Shown piece by piece: positions 46,415 to 58,705 of a stretch of DNA of 64,000 bases. Position numbers and translations under genes: made by a program. This DNA comes from Aspidiotus rigidus (Eukaryota > Arthropoda > Insecta > Hemiptera > Diaspididae), in the NCBI GenBank assembly GCA_035079385.1, contig JAVHKY010000044.1:2170001-2234000 (forward strand). Direction: 5' to 3'. The notes under the pieces were generated by a model that saw nothing but the letters and a program-made list of their open reading frames with translations, searched no databases and was not told the DNA's origin. Numbering within the stretch: position 1 is the first letter of the stretch; the number at the start of each line of letters is the position of its first letter.

Positions 46415-48755
46415 TTATTAATAATGTTCTGAGGTAGGTATGAGGTATCAGTGGCGTGTAGTTCTATGATAATAGGTGATTAACCTCTTCGTGATTGTTA
46501 AAGGAATAATTTTAGTAGTACCTAACTCTTTTTTTCGTAAACAAACTGCTTCCATTTTCAAATTTTGTCGAAGAAGAACCAAAATTACATACCCGGTATG
46601 CAGGCCAACGACTGATGAATGATTTCTTTTGAAAGTCTCATCTTGAATACGTCGCAATCTCAACAATAACCGGTAGAAGCGCGAAAACAAGTGTCGACTG
46701 TCGCGAGCTGTGTGGACGTCCTCACAGTATCGACTCGAATAACACTCATTTTTAAATACCTACCTAAAAAAACTCCACTGTAGTCGTGGTGCTATCATCT
46801 CGGTTAGCCTACTTATAAATACAGTATTATATTATGGTACCTATATAAAATATTCGAAGTCGTTTATTATCTGCAAATTTTCTTCGCAACGTTGACTTTG
46901 CAACAACGAGATAATTACCATCTTTCGAACAATCTTTTCCTTCATTTTGTTCAAAAACTTGGTCCCATAGCGTAGCCTATAGTCTAGGTAAGGCGAGCGC
47001 GTTGATCAGGTTTAAGAATAGAGAATACGAAGTCGATCAGAATATCGTGGTACATAGGTTCAAGTGCGGTAACATTCATTATAAAATGTGATTGGCGGTC
47101 CAATATTCACAAAATGGTAAGATATTTATGTAAATTTCATGGAATCGCAGTATTTGAGTATGACTGGAACTTTTTTTTTGTTTTCTTTTTCCCTCTTCCG
47201 TCAAATGACTTTTCCCATATGTTGGATACGTCTTCCGATTGACTGGTTTCCGGCGAATTGCCTATTCTTTAATATCAGGAAATTTGGAAATTACCTACGG
47301 GATTACGAATGAGTATCAAAGGAAACTATATATAATACCTAATAATAAAAAATTGCCAAATTTTTCTAAAATTATACTCACTTATAGGTGGTATATAAGA
47401 ATCTTGTAGAATTGATCGAGAGTTATTTGTGGTATCTATGTTTCATTCAGACCTATCGACAACTAATGGAAGAGTGTTTTTCCTTACCGGTATTCGCAAA
47501 CAGGTTTACAACTTTCGTTTACTTAGGTACTTACTTGTTTTGAAATAGATTACCTAAACATTTTTTCTTGATCATTGTCATCTCGTGGTAATTTTCTACT
47601 AAAATATGAAAATAACTTATTGTTTCCGTACGTATTCGAAAGGAAAAAAAGATATAATAGCTAGGGATGTTTATTTCTTTTCGTAAAGAAACATGAATTT
47701 TAAGAATTTGAGTTTTAATTCTTCTTCCACCTAAGCAACATAATCAGGTTTATCATAATAAGCGAAATCTTGAAAGTTACCGTATTTAAAATGAGACACT
47801 TATGAGAACATTTTAGAAGGGAAGAGGCATTTTTTTGTCCGAATATTTTCCTTCTCGCTTTCACTTGAAAAATAGGATCAGAATGAATTATAATTTGAGC
47901 ATTTTCTTGAAGGTTTAGTGAGATATCTACTTATATTTTTTGTAGGTGTCCCCATATATACAATCCTACATAAATACGCGCATACTATTTCAGACACACT
48001 TTACAGAATCATTTCAAAGAATACTGGGATGATGACCTTTTTCGCTCACCATATCACTAATTTTGGTCGCAATTTCAATGCTTTCTCTATCAGACTCCTT
48101 CATTGTGTTACCAAGGATCGACTCATGCACAAAGTCGAGGAGCTAGAAAACGTCTCTGCTCCTTTAAAGCCTTACCTCGTCTCATCCTCCCCAACAATTA
48201 CTTGAATCACGTCTCTTTCAGTTCTTTTTTTCTGTATTTTTCAACCTTAAGCTAAATTGCTTCTACTTTCTTTTACGCGAAATTAATTTTATCGGATTGC
48301 TGTACACCGGCCCTTTTGTTCTACCTCGGTTGTGGTTCAGACTTGGTCGGTTTAAAAGAAGTTATCGTACGTTGCGTTGTATGGTTTTTCCCGTAACGAA
48401 CTCGTCTTGATGTTTTAAGAACTGCTTCTCACACATACCTACCTACGTCAAATTGTTTTCCTTTACTAACATTTCAATCATGAATTTTTACATTAAATAC
48501 CGTGCCATTAAAAAATCGAGTACCTATTGCGACGAGGTTTCGGTAGAGAGTCCATTTAAGTTACAGTCTTTTGATTTAAATAAAATTGATGCTCAAATCT
48601 TGTTTTATTTCTCCAATTACGTAATTTTTCGAGTCTTTCTGATTTATAACTTCTTGTCGGAAGTATATTATTTCAAGCCCTCGTCCCACCCTTACGGATA
48701 TAAATAATTATAATGAAGTTTGATGGTCAGAATTTTTCCGACTTCCTCTTCTGGT
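44651..48755. other. Repeat-poor spacer without recognised genes
   Basis: Holds fragments of the 'gactctcgag...ttttccaagtcc' repeat near 44840-44950, a run of about 32 T at 46380-46411, and TACCTACC words. A frame at 47918-48205 (95 residues) has no recognised domain. 44720-44790 has an A-box-like 'tggtgcaatggtag' but no good B box. Confidence -1.
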
Positions 48756-49795
48756 TAGAGTTCGAACGTCGGAATTCACACGAGTTCCCCTCCTGAGATA
48801 TATGTAAGAATATTGCACACCGGCACTCGCAGACAAAGTAGGTATAGTTAAAATTCATAGAAAGAAATAATAGTTCTAGCTGGTTGTTGGTTGATTTCGC
48901 TGTCAGATGCGTTCAGATCGGACAAACGGAATGCCCAAATGAGATAAATAATCATCCAATTCTTACATCCGTACATAATTTAAAAGCCAAAATTTTTCCA
49001 ATCCTTCTCTCTCTGTGTATAACTAAAAGGTTGACATTTTTCGATGTCCTATAATATTTATATGCAGCTCAATGGTCGGAATCTTTTTCATAAGACAAAA
49101 TGTTTTGAAGTTCTCTTTCTTGTATACATGTCTCAAAGTTTGTAATATTTCCAAATACCTTTCTTTCATAGATGGTCATGTGAAGTTTAACGGTCGACAT
49201 TTGTTCAAGGCCCTTTCTTAATAAAAGTTGGAAGTCGAAATTTTGCCTCAGAAGTACAATTGATATGATTCGAAATGTTTGAATTTTCATTTCCGTGAAG
49301 TAGGTGAGACCTTATTTTCCCCTCAGAGCCACAATTCAACTGATGAATGGCGAATGGCAAGTGTATTCCTAACAACCTCTTATACGACAGATTTTCTTGT
49401 CAGCAAAGGGCATTTAGATTTCCATTTCATCTATTACAGACGAAAAAAAATTAGGAACGGCAAGCGAGGAACCCGCAAAATTCGTATTCCACTCCGGAAA
49501 GTCTTTCAAAAAGTACAACAAATAGAAAATGTTATCATATATAGCTCGAGAGTTAACATTTTTCCAAGTCCCTCTCGTAGTGTATTAAACTCGAGAGAGT
49601 CAAAATTATTCCAAGTCCCTTTCCTATCGTTATAGTTCGGAAATCGAAATTTTTCCAAACTCCCTACAATATATTTATAGCTCATAAGGCAAATTTTTTT
49701 CAAGTTCCCACCCCCCATCATACATGGGTCGTAAGTCGAAATTTTTCCAAGTCCCCCTACTATTGAACCGATTCGTTCCTCTAAGTTACGGCCTG
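48756..49795. repeat. Diverged short-period repeats ('ctcgagagtc...tttttccaagtccc')
   Basis: Between about 49540 and 49760 a unit of roughly 45-65 bp recurs about five times: an 'atagctc(gag)agtc' word, then 'aaatttttccaagtccc', then a C/T-rich 'cctactat' tail. Degraded copies continue upstream to about 48760. The same unit occurs at 58070-58240 and 60640-60740. The 97-residue minus frame here is a product of the repeat, not a gene. Confidence -1.
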
Positions 49796-49800
49796 ACATA

Positions 49801-49900
49801 ATTAGAACGACAAATACTAGTGCTTGCGGTGCTTTTATTTCTGCGGCTTTTGCATCTTTCTTCTTTCATTTACTCCTTCGGTAGTATTTGTCGTTCTAAT
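49801..49900. mobile_element. 100-bp MITE with 19-bp perfect terminal inverted repeats
   Basis: ATTAGAACGACAAATACTA (49801-49819) is exactly mirrored by TAGTATTTGTCGTTCTAAT (49882-49900). The interior is pyrimidine-rich with no frame. Flanking repeat units continue on the left, so it looks inserted at the edge of that repeat. No clear target-site duplication. Confidence -1.
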
Positions 49901-51224
49901 CCGCCTACTATCATAATAGCTCAAGAGTCGAAATTTTTACAAGTCGCCCCTCTCCGTGGTGTCATCAACCTCGCGACTTCATAAACCTTGGATCGCTCGC
50001 GCAAATAAAATACCGGGTTCCTCACTGAAAAAAAAAAAAAAAAATCGTTTAATATTTGAGAGGATTTAATCTGTTCTGTTATTTCATGAGTATATACAAT
50101 TTATGAACTATGTCCTGTATTGATGAAGGAGGTGGCGAGACTAGGTTTACTACACTACACTCCGAAGAAATATTGGAAGAAATGATGACGAAAGATCACC
50201 ATTCGATGAAAATTTGGATTAGAAGGTCTGGGAATGAGTTTCGAGTGCAGTTTTTCGCACTCATCTCTCAAAGAGACGAAATTTAAGCTGAAAACGTGAC
50301 AATAAAACTAGAAAAAAAAATTCAAATCTCAAATCCGCCCCTTGGATTCAAGATATTTCTGATCGGTTGATGATCAAGGTACAGAAAGATTGTAGCGAGA
50401 TTCCTGATTTTCAATTGAAAACTGTGTAGAAGTTTTCTCTCTTCTCTTAATAACGAAAAATTTTAGAGGTCGTTTGACTGCAAGACTCTCGACCGAACTA
50501 CACAGATACCTGGATCGATTAGTAGTGACGACGGTTTCGTACATTGATAAGGAGGCATCATCAGATAGTACTTACCTACTATTATTGTAAAATACTTTCG
50601 CTGAGGTACTTTAGCATTTTTTCTTTCCCTCTTCGAATACTGCATCGTGATTCTTGCGCCGGTTTTCACAATACCGGTTATTACATTCGCATGCTGATAC
50701 GATAGTATTAGAAATCCCACTGTGTATAACTTGTATTTTATAAATACCGTCTTGAAATTCACGAAAATCAAACTATAACACACCGTCCGGCCCGAGTATA
50801 ATAAAGTACCGGTACTTTTCATTTTCTTGTCAACTAGCTAACAATTTATATTGATAAATCTAAATTAATATAGCCTATGTTCGTTTTGGAAAGAGAGACA
50901 AGACCGAATATTGATATGATGGAAACTCTGGACAAGGCACTCTCAACAAAATTGTGATTTCCAGAGATAGACTTGCGATCGCAGGGGGAAAAAACTACAT
51001 TTAATATTATTTTTTCGATGTAATATGGAGGGTCAACTGAATAATAGCTGAATACAGACATAGAGACCTAAAAAGATGAAAGAAAAGATAAAAGTATCCT
51101 GATCAGGTCCTACATACTTTGGATGTCAGCAATGATATAGAACTACACCTGTTTCCATTTTAATGAATTCCTCAGATTAAAGTTCGATCAAAAGCTTACT
51201 TGACCCCTTAAATAAAATCGTGAA
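49901..51224. other. Spacer with no recognised gene
   Basis: Contains a poly(A) run at about 50028-50044. Frames at 50463-50822 and 50846-51061 (minus) lack recognisable domains. Confidence -1.
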
Positions 51225-51998
51225 AGCCGAATGCACACGCGCTCTCGATATTATAAAATCCATTTCTCACACGTCAAAGGCTGCAACAGAAAACTTCTCC
51301 AACTATACAAAAGTATCATCCACTCTAGATTGGATAACGCCGCCCTAATATATTACTTAGGCAACAAATATCTCCCTGCTTCACTCGACCCCATTCTACC
51401 CCCTCTCTCAGATTAGTCATAGGTGCCGACCGTACCAGCCCTAAGCTCAACTTATGTGAAGAAGCAGCTGAACCTCCTCTCCATCCTAACCTCTAACTTT
51501 TTGTCCTCCGTCTCCGAATCTCCTTACCTTCCAATCTTCAACCAAATCTTCCGCCATAATAATAACCGATCTCCCACCAAACATATCCTCCTCCACTTCA
51601 ACCATTCTCTTAACAAACCCTTCATAGAGAATCCCCTACAACCCATATATACAATTTCTTCCCCCTGAACTCTCCCTCAACCAAATATATCCATTTTGGC
51701 CTCACAGAAGTCCCCAAATCTCACAAAACGACCTATGTAAAACACATGAAAAATTTGATCCAAGAATATCTTGACTAAACTCTTTGCCTCAACGATAGGT
51801 TCAAATCATCCAACAAATCTGGTTACGCATACTTCATCGATGGACAAATAACTTCTCATCGGATCCATAACATCGCCTCCATGGCCATACACTCCTGCCT
51901 TTCCCACCTTCCTCAACTTCCCCTACACGGCAAATATCTTCTTCTCTCCGACTCACTTTCCTCTCTCTACTTCTCTGACTCACACAACGCAAGTAGTA
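51225..51998 (+). pseudogene. LINE (Jockey/I-like) remnant: RT C-terminal end plus RNase H
   Basis: A frame with the typical sequence after the reverse-transcriptase core (SISHTSKGCNRKLLQLYKSI, then IIHSRLDNAALIYY and LDPIL) is interrupted near 51405. The continuation LRLVIGADRTSPKLNLCEEA lies one frame over, showing a frameshift as well as stops. Further on, GYAYFIDGQITSHRI and MAIHSCLSHLPQLPLHGKYL, then LLSDSLSSL, match an RNase H domain (acidic D-G start, E/D-S second half). The element is truncated on both sides and inactive. A second copy of the same family lies at 55283-57890. Confidence -1.
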
Positions 51999-52002
51999 TC
52001 CA

Positions 52003-52860
52003 TGAAATAAATTTTCTCGTGAGAGCTACATCCATCACTCGTGAAATATAAGAAATTTCCTTCTGGCGCAGAGCACAATTTACTCATTTTTCAACCCCTC
52101 CAAAAAATCCTAGAAATCGTCCTATTTTTCAACTGTATAATTAGCTGTTTTTAAACTAAATATGAATCAATTCACCCTATTTTTCTTCCAAGCTAGTTTG
52201 AAAATTTCAGAGTTTTTGTATCAATTCTGTATCAATTTTCTATATTTTTACCATAAAATAAACCTCTCGTGAGAGCTACTTTCCAATACTCATAAAAATG
52301 TAAGAAATTCAAATTTTTCCTTCTGGCACACTTCCTCATTTCTCTAGCGCAAAGCAAAATTTACCCATTTTTCAACCTCTCCAAAAAAACCTAGAAATCT
52401 TCCATTTTTCACTCTGTCTATTTTGATGTTTTCCTGGTAAATAATGAATAATTTCACTCTTTTTTTTATCTCCGCTAGTTCGAAAATTTCAGAACTTTTG
52501 TATCATTTTTGTATCAATTTTTAACATATATAAGATATTTTTTCTAGCACAGTCAAGCGTAGAGACTAATTTCTGTCATTTTTCATTCAATTCTAAAAAT
52601 CCTAAGAAGAAGCGCAGAGGGCTAACTTTCAACATTTTGAGGCTATTTTTTTACATTTTTCATATAATTTTAAAAATCCTAAACAGAAGCGCGAGGACCT
52701 GTTTCTCTCATTTTGAGGCAAATTTTTCTCATTTTTCATTGAATTTTAAAAATCTCAAAAAGAAGCACAAGGATCTGTTTCTCTAGCGCAGCGCATAATT
52801 TTCTCAAAATTCTCGTGAATTCTAACAACTTCAACCTTTCTCTCTATGTTTCTCATGTAG
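52003..52860. repeat. Diverged tandem repeats: about 252-bp unit x2, then about 90-bp unit x3
   Basis: Two units start with 'ctcgtgagagctac' (about 52017 and 52267) and share 'ccttctggc', 'cccatttttcaac' and 'ttttgtatcaatt' in the same order. They are followed by three shorter units built on 'catttttcattgaatttta', 'aaaaatc' and 'agaagcgcaagga'. The units end just before the small repetitive ORF and might be the 3' tail of the adjacent LINE. Confidence -1.
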
Positions 52861-52946
52861 GAGTTGAGACCTAACTTTTTAAATCTTGATAAAAATGGTG
52901 TTATTGAAAAGAAAGTATAAAACTTATAAGTAAATCTAGTCTACAA

Positions 52947-53414
52947 ATGTTTATTGACTTAGAAAAATATGGATACTTGTGAGAGTACGGTAGCTACCAA
53001 GACAATGTCTATGAAGTTCATTTTGAAGAAAATCCTGAGGAGTATATGGAAGTTATAAGAGCAATCAAAAATGCGGAAATCATGTTTCTTGGTGGTAGTC
53101 CACTTTGGGATGATATTCAATTTTATGATCCACAACCTGAAGTTGATCTGGGATATGAATCAGAGAATGAATCAGATATAGAGATGAGCAATGAACCAGA
53201 TATAAAGATAATCAATGAATCAGATATAGAGATAATCAATGAACCAAATACAGAGATAATCAATGTACCAGATATAGAGATAATCAATGAACCAGATAAT
53301 AGCTTACTATCAGTTACCACATCTTGTGAGAATCTTAACAGAGCCGCTCAAGCTTTGCTTGAGAATGTTAATAATTTGGAAAATAAATCTAATCAGGGAA
53401 CAGAAAATAAATAG
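52947..53414 (+). pseudogene. Small acidic repeat protein, frame interrupted by TGA
   Basis: A frame starts at ATG 52947, stops at TGA 52980-52982 after 11 codons, then stays open in the same frame to TAG at 53412-53414. The ATG at 53046 starts a 122-residue version. Its middle consists of an 8-residue repeat, (E/S)(P/S)D-I-(E/K)-I-I-N, about five to six times, encoded by a 24-nt tandem repeat; flanks are LWDDIQFYDPQPEVDLGYES and an Asn/Glu-rich C-terminus. No family is recognised. It could be a decayed gene, a repeat-derived frame, or a two-exon gene whose first exon I have not seen. Confidence -1.
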
Positions 53415-55282
53415 GTAAATGAATAAATAGTGATTATTTTCAAACTAGAAATATAAGTTATTTCAATCAACCTTTTTATATAGGTACTTATTAGAATAAT
53501 TTTTCTATATAAATAATACCTAATCAAATTTTTAAAAATGGAAAATCAAAACAATAATACTTTATTATATTATATATTTTTACGAATCCAAAATAATACT
53601 AGTCAGTGAAGTACCTAAAGTTTACATTTATTTTTTTAATGGTGTACCTAATTTTTGTTATTATGTCCCTATGCAGTGGAGAGTATTTTTGAGGCGGGGT
53701 ACCGTGAGGTTACTTTTTCGAAGATGATTCTTTGTAGGCAAGCGTTTTTTTTTTTTCGTTCGCTTTAATACCTACATTTTTTTTTGAGGAGGGATAGTTT
53801 TTTGGTTGTTGAAAAGATCACGGTACCCTAGTGAGCGTGAGTAATTAAAATATATAGTCTAATTAAAGACGACCTAAACATCAACTGGAATAGCCGGTGT
53901 CTAATAATGTCTGCACCGAGTCTGATTGCCCATAGGTCGAAACTCAGTGATAATGATTGGAGGCTCTGAATCTACGATAGAATTAAAGTAATGAGCGATT
54001 AGGAGCTGTAATCTAGGTGACTACCGAGTCAGTCGATTTCGGTATTGAGTATTTCGGAGGAGGACGCGAGAAAACCGATTCTTACGTTCGAGCCGAAATG
54101 AATACGTCGCATTTTTTTTTTTTTTTTTTTTTTGTTTACTTACGTATCAATGAAAACATAGGTATATTTTTCATTCTCTGTTCTCTAATCACTCTAAATG
54201 TAGATTGTTACGCTTTTCAAAAAAATCACCGCATACACGCCTTACCCAATTGGATTGGAATGACAAGTTGTAAAATGAGTTGGGTACATATCCCTAATTC
54301 GTTTATCACAGTCATGTACCTTCATACGAAACATAATAATATGCTAAAATAGGACTGTTATTGTTTCGCATTTCTTTTCAAGCGCACACACCCGTAAATG
54401 GAAACTTTTTTTTTTCGCTGCATTTTTCGACACATTGAAGGGTGTATAATATGATTATATTTCCTAATAAAACATTTATCACACTTTTCACTGTTGTGGA
54501 TGGAAAAATCTCAATATTGTGCAAAAAAAGGACCAAAACGTTTTTCTAGATGCATGAAAACAAGAAATTTCTTAATTATTTTTTCGCAAAACAAACTTAC
54601 ATAATTATTGCTCATTACTTGTTCTATTTTTTTTTTTTAATGTAAATAAAACCAAAAAAAAAAAAGAAGTTGAACGAAGACGCAGCTTGTTCGCCAATTA
54701 AGCTCGTATAAGTTAATTATGAAAATAAGCTGATGTAAGAGGTCATAACTTATCGTCATAGTGATGAACGACCTAAGCACGAATGACGAAATGGACCAAA
54801 CGATTCACGAATTCTCCCTAAGTTGTAAATTATGACTGAGTATGTAGCTGTCTTGCCTTCTTTCATACCACATACTCCTCTTAATTGCCTTTTAATATAA
54901 TGTCAGCTGAACCACCTGCGAGAATTGGTAACAGCGAAATATCATTAACTCGACAAATTGTTTCAACTTTTTAGATTAAGTATATGTTAGGCTACCATCA
55001 TTTCTAGTCACCCCCTTGTATTTTCCGTTTATAGACATGTTTCTTGTCTTTGCTCTGACCCTACCCTAATTTCAAAATTTGTGTGCGCGTGCGTGCGTCT
55101 TTTTGTATACTAGCAGCTTTTATACTAGGTTTATACTAGTCTTATACATATACGAGTACAGTATACTACACGTAAAGTAGGCTAAGAGGGGCTGTGAAAC
55201 CCAGACCACACTGATCCGCGGGCAGTTTGACGATTAGGCTCCGGAGGAAATCGAAATTTTTCGTCACCCGAATAATAAGAGT
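53415..55282. other. AT-rich spacer with poly(T)/poly(A) runs
   Basis: A run of about 21 T at 54113-54133 and A/T homopolymers near 54620-54665. The 111-residue frame at 54017-54352 runs through the T run and is not credible. Confidence -1.
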
Positions 55283-57890
55283 TGGATTTTAGAGCACAGC
55301 AAAAAAAAATGGTCGATATGCCCAGGAATCTATAGGAACGTTATTTGGATATCTATTGAGTCCAGAGTGAGTAATGTGAAGAGTATGCGCTGTGTGAGTG
55401 GATTGGAATCGTATGAGTCGGAGAAGGAGTGGAGAGAGGAGAAGATATTTGCCGTGTGGGGGAAGTTGAGAAAGGTGGGAAAGGCAGGCATGTATGGCCA
55501 TGAGTTCAGTTGTAAATATGGAGGCCATGTTACAGATGCGAGAGTATGTGTAACCATATTTGTTGGATGATTTAGACCCATTGGTGAAGCAAAGAGTGTG
55601 GTCAGGATATTCTTGAATTAATTTTTTGATGTGTTGTACATAGGTTGTTTTGTGAGATTTGGGAATTTTTGTGAGGTCAAAACGGATATTTGGAATAGGG
55701 ACAGTTAGGGAGGAAGGGGGAAGGGGGGAGATATTTTATATATGGGTTGTCGCTTTGAAGGGGTTGTTAAGAGAATGGTTAAAGTGGAGAAGGATATGTT
55801 TGGTAGGAGATCGGTTATCATTATGGTGGAAGATATGGTTGAAGATTAGAAGGTGGGGAGTTTGGGAGACAGAGGACATAAAGTTGGAAATTAGGATGAG
55901 TCCACGGAAGTGCAGTGGAGTTCAGCGGCTTCTGCACATAAGCTAAGTTGGGGCCGGTACGGTAGGTGCCTAGGACTAATCTGAGGGAGGAGGTTTGAAT
56001 GGGTATGATGGAGTCCAGCCGGTGCCTTGTCAAGATGCGTTTCAACTTCCCTCACGGAGATAGAACTTTTAGGCTTTCAAGGATTGACTTAGACTCGCGG
56101 ATTATTTCTATACAAAAATGGTAATAACGATCGAACGACGCGGAAGTTAAGTTAATCAGCGGCTTCTTTCTTTGATTGACTTTCGACTGCTATACAGTGG
56201 TACTCCTTATATACGCTCGATAATAGGCCCTGGCCAACGCCTCGTTGCATGTTATGATCTTAAATGTCTCGCGATCATCGTCGATTTACTTTATTTCGCC
56301 GACATTGTTTGTTGATACCTCTCGACGATGATTTTGATGGTCGAATCGCGCTATTTTCAAGGCGTTTGCTAGTTGCGGCCAGAGACCTATGCTCGCATCG
56401 TAAACCCCGTACACCATAATGGAGTCTAGTAAAGCGTTGGTCAAGTTACATGTTGGAGCGGCGTAGTCTGATCTAAAGCGGATGAGGTTTTCGTATAGTT
56501 GGATAAGTTTTCTATTGTAGCCTTTTGGGGGGTGAGAAAGGAATTTCATAATGTTGAGAGCGCTTGTGCGCATTTGGCTTTGACGATTTTAATGTATGGG
56601 ACCCAAGTAAGCTTTTGATCAAAATGTAAACCAAGGAGTTTTTCGTAGTTTCGAGATGAAATTTGGAAGTTTTGTAAAATTACACAACTGAAAATTTTTT
56701 GAAGAGATCAAGAACGAGAAAATCCGATTCTGAAAGTACGTTTTACGCTGAATTTGATGCGGTTATTCGTTTTTTGTGATTCCCTCAGTTTCTTCTGCTG
56801 CCTTGACGTTTAGTTGCCGCGGCTCGTTGCGAAGCGCGACACACCTTTTCGTAATACTACCCTTCGGTATTCGATAGGCTTCGCAACGAGCCGCCACAAC
56901 TAAACATCAAGATTGCAGAAGATAACGAGGCAATCACGAAAATCGAATAACGGCATCGAATTCCGCGTGAAAAATACTTTCAGAAGCGGATATTCTCGTT
57001 CTTGACTTTTTCAAAGAATTTTTTTGTTGAGTTGTGTTAGGGGTAGGATTTCGTTTTTTAAAAATGAGGGAGAAAATCTGAAGCCGTTTTTCGATGTCCA
57101 TGCAGTAATTGGATTGAGGGTTTTTTGAAGGAGATCTGTGGGTTCTTTGGGGATTAGTGGAACAAAGATATATTGTGGTTGTCGGCGAAAAGGCGTTGAA
57201 AGAGGGGGATGGACGTGTTTTGTAGTATCGTGTTTTGTAGTATCGTTGATAGCAATTAGGAAAAGTAAAACACTGAAAACTTTCCCTTGGGAACTCCGTT
57301 TTCGACAAGGAGAGGTGAGGTGTAAAGGAAACCTTCGAGAATTTTTGGGAGACCAAAACCGTGTAATTTGGTAGAGTTGAGGTATCTCCAGACCCTAGGA
57401 AAGGCTTCCAGGAGATCAAAGAAGATGGAATATAGGGCGTATTTGTTAAGGAATGCGTTGTTGATTTGAGATTGGAGGTCGATAAGTGGCTGTAAAGCGT
57501 TGCGTCCTTCTTTATAACCATATTGGAATGGGGAAAGGAGGTTGTTAGTTTCTAAGTACCACAGGAGTCTTTTATTCAGAATTTTTTGAAAAAGTTTGCG
57601 AAAAATGCTGGAAAGAGCTACAGGCTGGTATGAGGAAGCATGGAGAGGGTCTGATTTGGGTTTTAAAAAGGGGAGAATGAGAACGGTTCTTCAAAGGGGT
57701 AGATGTTTCTGTAGATTTTTAATCACAGCCGAGTGATGTTGTCGAATCGAGGGGAGAAATTTCTTAGATTTTTGTTTATAAATAATTGTTCTTTTTTAGT
57801 AGTAGGAAAATTGTAAGTAAGAGGCTCGGATGTGGGAGAAGGGTCAAAAGTTATATCTAATCTTTCTTAGCGAATGTTTATGGGATAGAA
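55283..57890 (-). pseudogene. LINE (Jockey/I-like) remnant, reverse orientation, RT to RNase H
   Basis: Read on the minus strand from about 57790 downwards, broken frames give reverse-transcriptase landmarks in order: ILPFLKPKSDPLHASSYQPV (57.6-57.7 kb), KILNKRLLWYLE, FQYGYKEGRNALQPLIDLQ, SIFFDLLEAFPRVW (the D-x-x-x-A-F-x-x-V-W block, near 57.4 kb), GVPKGKVFSVLLF-like, then HPPKGYNRKLIQLYENLI (56.5 kb), RLVLGTYRTGPN (55.95 kb) and AIHACLSHLSQLPPHGKYLL (55.5 kb, RNase H). The order and wording match the plus-strand fragment at 51225-51998. Several frameshifts and stops, plus the fold-back at 56693-57026, show it is dead. No YADD-type motif could be read. Confidence -1.
56693..57026. repeat. 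334-bp fold-back inside the LINE remnant
   Basis: The left arm 56693-56836 and right arm 56878-57026 are reverse complements with scattered differences. Matching blocks include 'caagaacgag', 'tgaaagta', 'cggttattcg', 'gacgtttagttg' and 'ggctcgttgcgaag', all mirrored on the other side. A smaller hairpin occupies the central 41 bp. The right arm repeats LINE-derived sequence, suggesting a local inverted duplication. Confidence -1.
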
Positions 57891-57993
57891 AGTCGGGATC
57901 GTAGATGGCATCGGAGGATACGGAGGTGTAATGTTCAGCTAGTATTTCCGAAATGAGTACTGGATCAGAAGTTATCGAGTCGTTTGATTTTAA

Positions 57994-58240
57994 CAGGGAA
58001 CCTGTTTTATGGGGGGCTATTTGAGAAATCTGGCGTGCGCCGTCCGCCGTGCGCCATCCAGCGAAAAACTTGGAAAAATTTCGACTCTCGAGAATGTATG
58101 ATAGGAGGGGGACTTAGAAAAAATTTCGACTCTCGAGTCATATATGATAGGAGGGGGACTTGGAAAACTTTTGACTCTCGAGCTATATATGATAGGGGAC
58201 AAATTTTCCCAAGTCTCCCTCCTATCATAAATAGCTCGAG
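57994..58240. repeat. CAGGGAACCTGTTTTATG family copy with short-period repeats
   Basis: Starts with CAGGGAACCTGTTTTATG (57994-58011), followed by a doubled CGTGCGCCGTCC block, then three to four units of 'aaatttcgactctcgag' / 'tatatgataggagggggact'. The last units (about 58168-58240) are inverted and form a hairpin. The 61-99-residue frames across it come from the repeat. Confidence -1.
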
Positions 58241-58420
58241 ATTTTTTTTTGTTTTTGTTTTTCTTTGTTCAAGCCTAGCATAAAACTAGTACATGAGAAG
58301 AGGATGGACGCAGAATCAGGAATTACGTAGGGATTTAGACGGATCTTTTCTTCATTTACTTCAGGTCTAGTAAATTGAGTAAGTATAGGTCTAACATAAT
58401 GCTAATACTCCCTATAAGCC

Positions 58421-58700
58421 GAGATAAACACAAACTGTAAAATGAGTATCGTCTACATGTATGACAAAGCCCCAATTCTCCTGATTGTTTCAAGCTGAAT
58501 TTTCTCAAGCCATAAGCTGAGATAAACACAAGTTGTAGAATAAGTACCCTCCAGAAGTACGACAAAGACCCAATTATCCTATAATGGTTTCAAACTGAAT
58601 TTTTCCAGAAGCCAAAAGCCGAGATAAACACAAACTAGAGGGTAGGTATCTTCCACAAGTAAAACAAATCCTGAATTCTCCTGATCGTTTCCAGCTGAAT
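58421..58700. repeat. Three diverged tandem units of about 100 bp
   Basis: 'gagataaacacaa' recurs at 58421, 58519 and 58621, each followed by 'taagtacc/taggtatc', 'tacgacaaag', 'ccaattctcct' and 'gtttcaagctgaattt'. Spacing is about 98 and 102 bp. Minus-strand frames here are by-products. Confidence -1.
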
Positions 58701-58705
58701 TTCAA

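Noticed and set aside
49506..49799. 97-residue glycine-rich minus frame
   Set aside because: Produced by the short-period repeat; repeat units shift its sequence periodically and no family fits.
51423..51668. 81-residue plus frame as an independent gene
   Set aside because: It is a shifted part of the LINE remnant; neighbouring RT and RNase H motifs show its origin.
54017..54352. 111-residue plus frame
   Set aside because: Depends on translating a T homopolymer; no domain.
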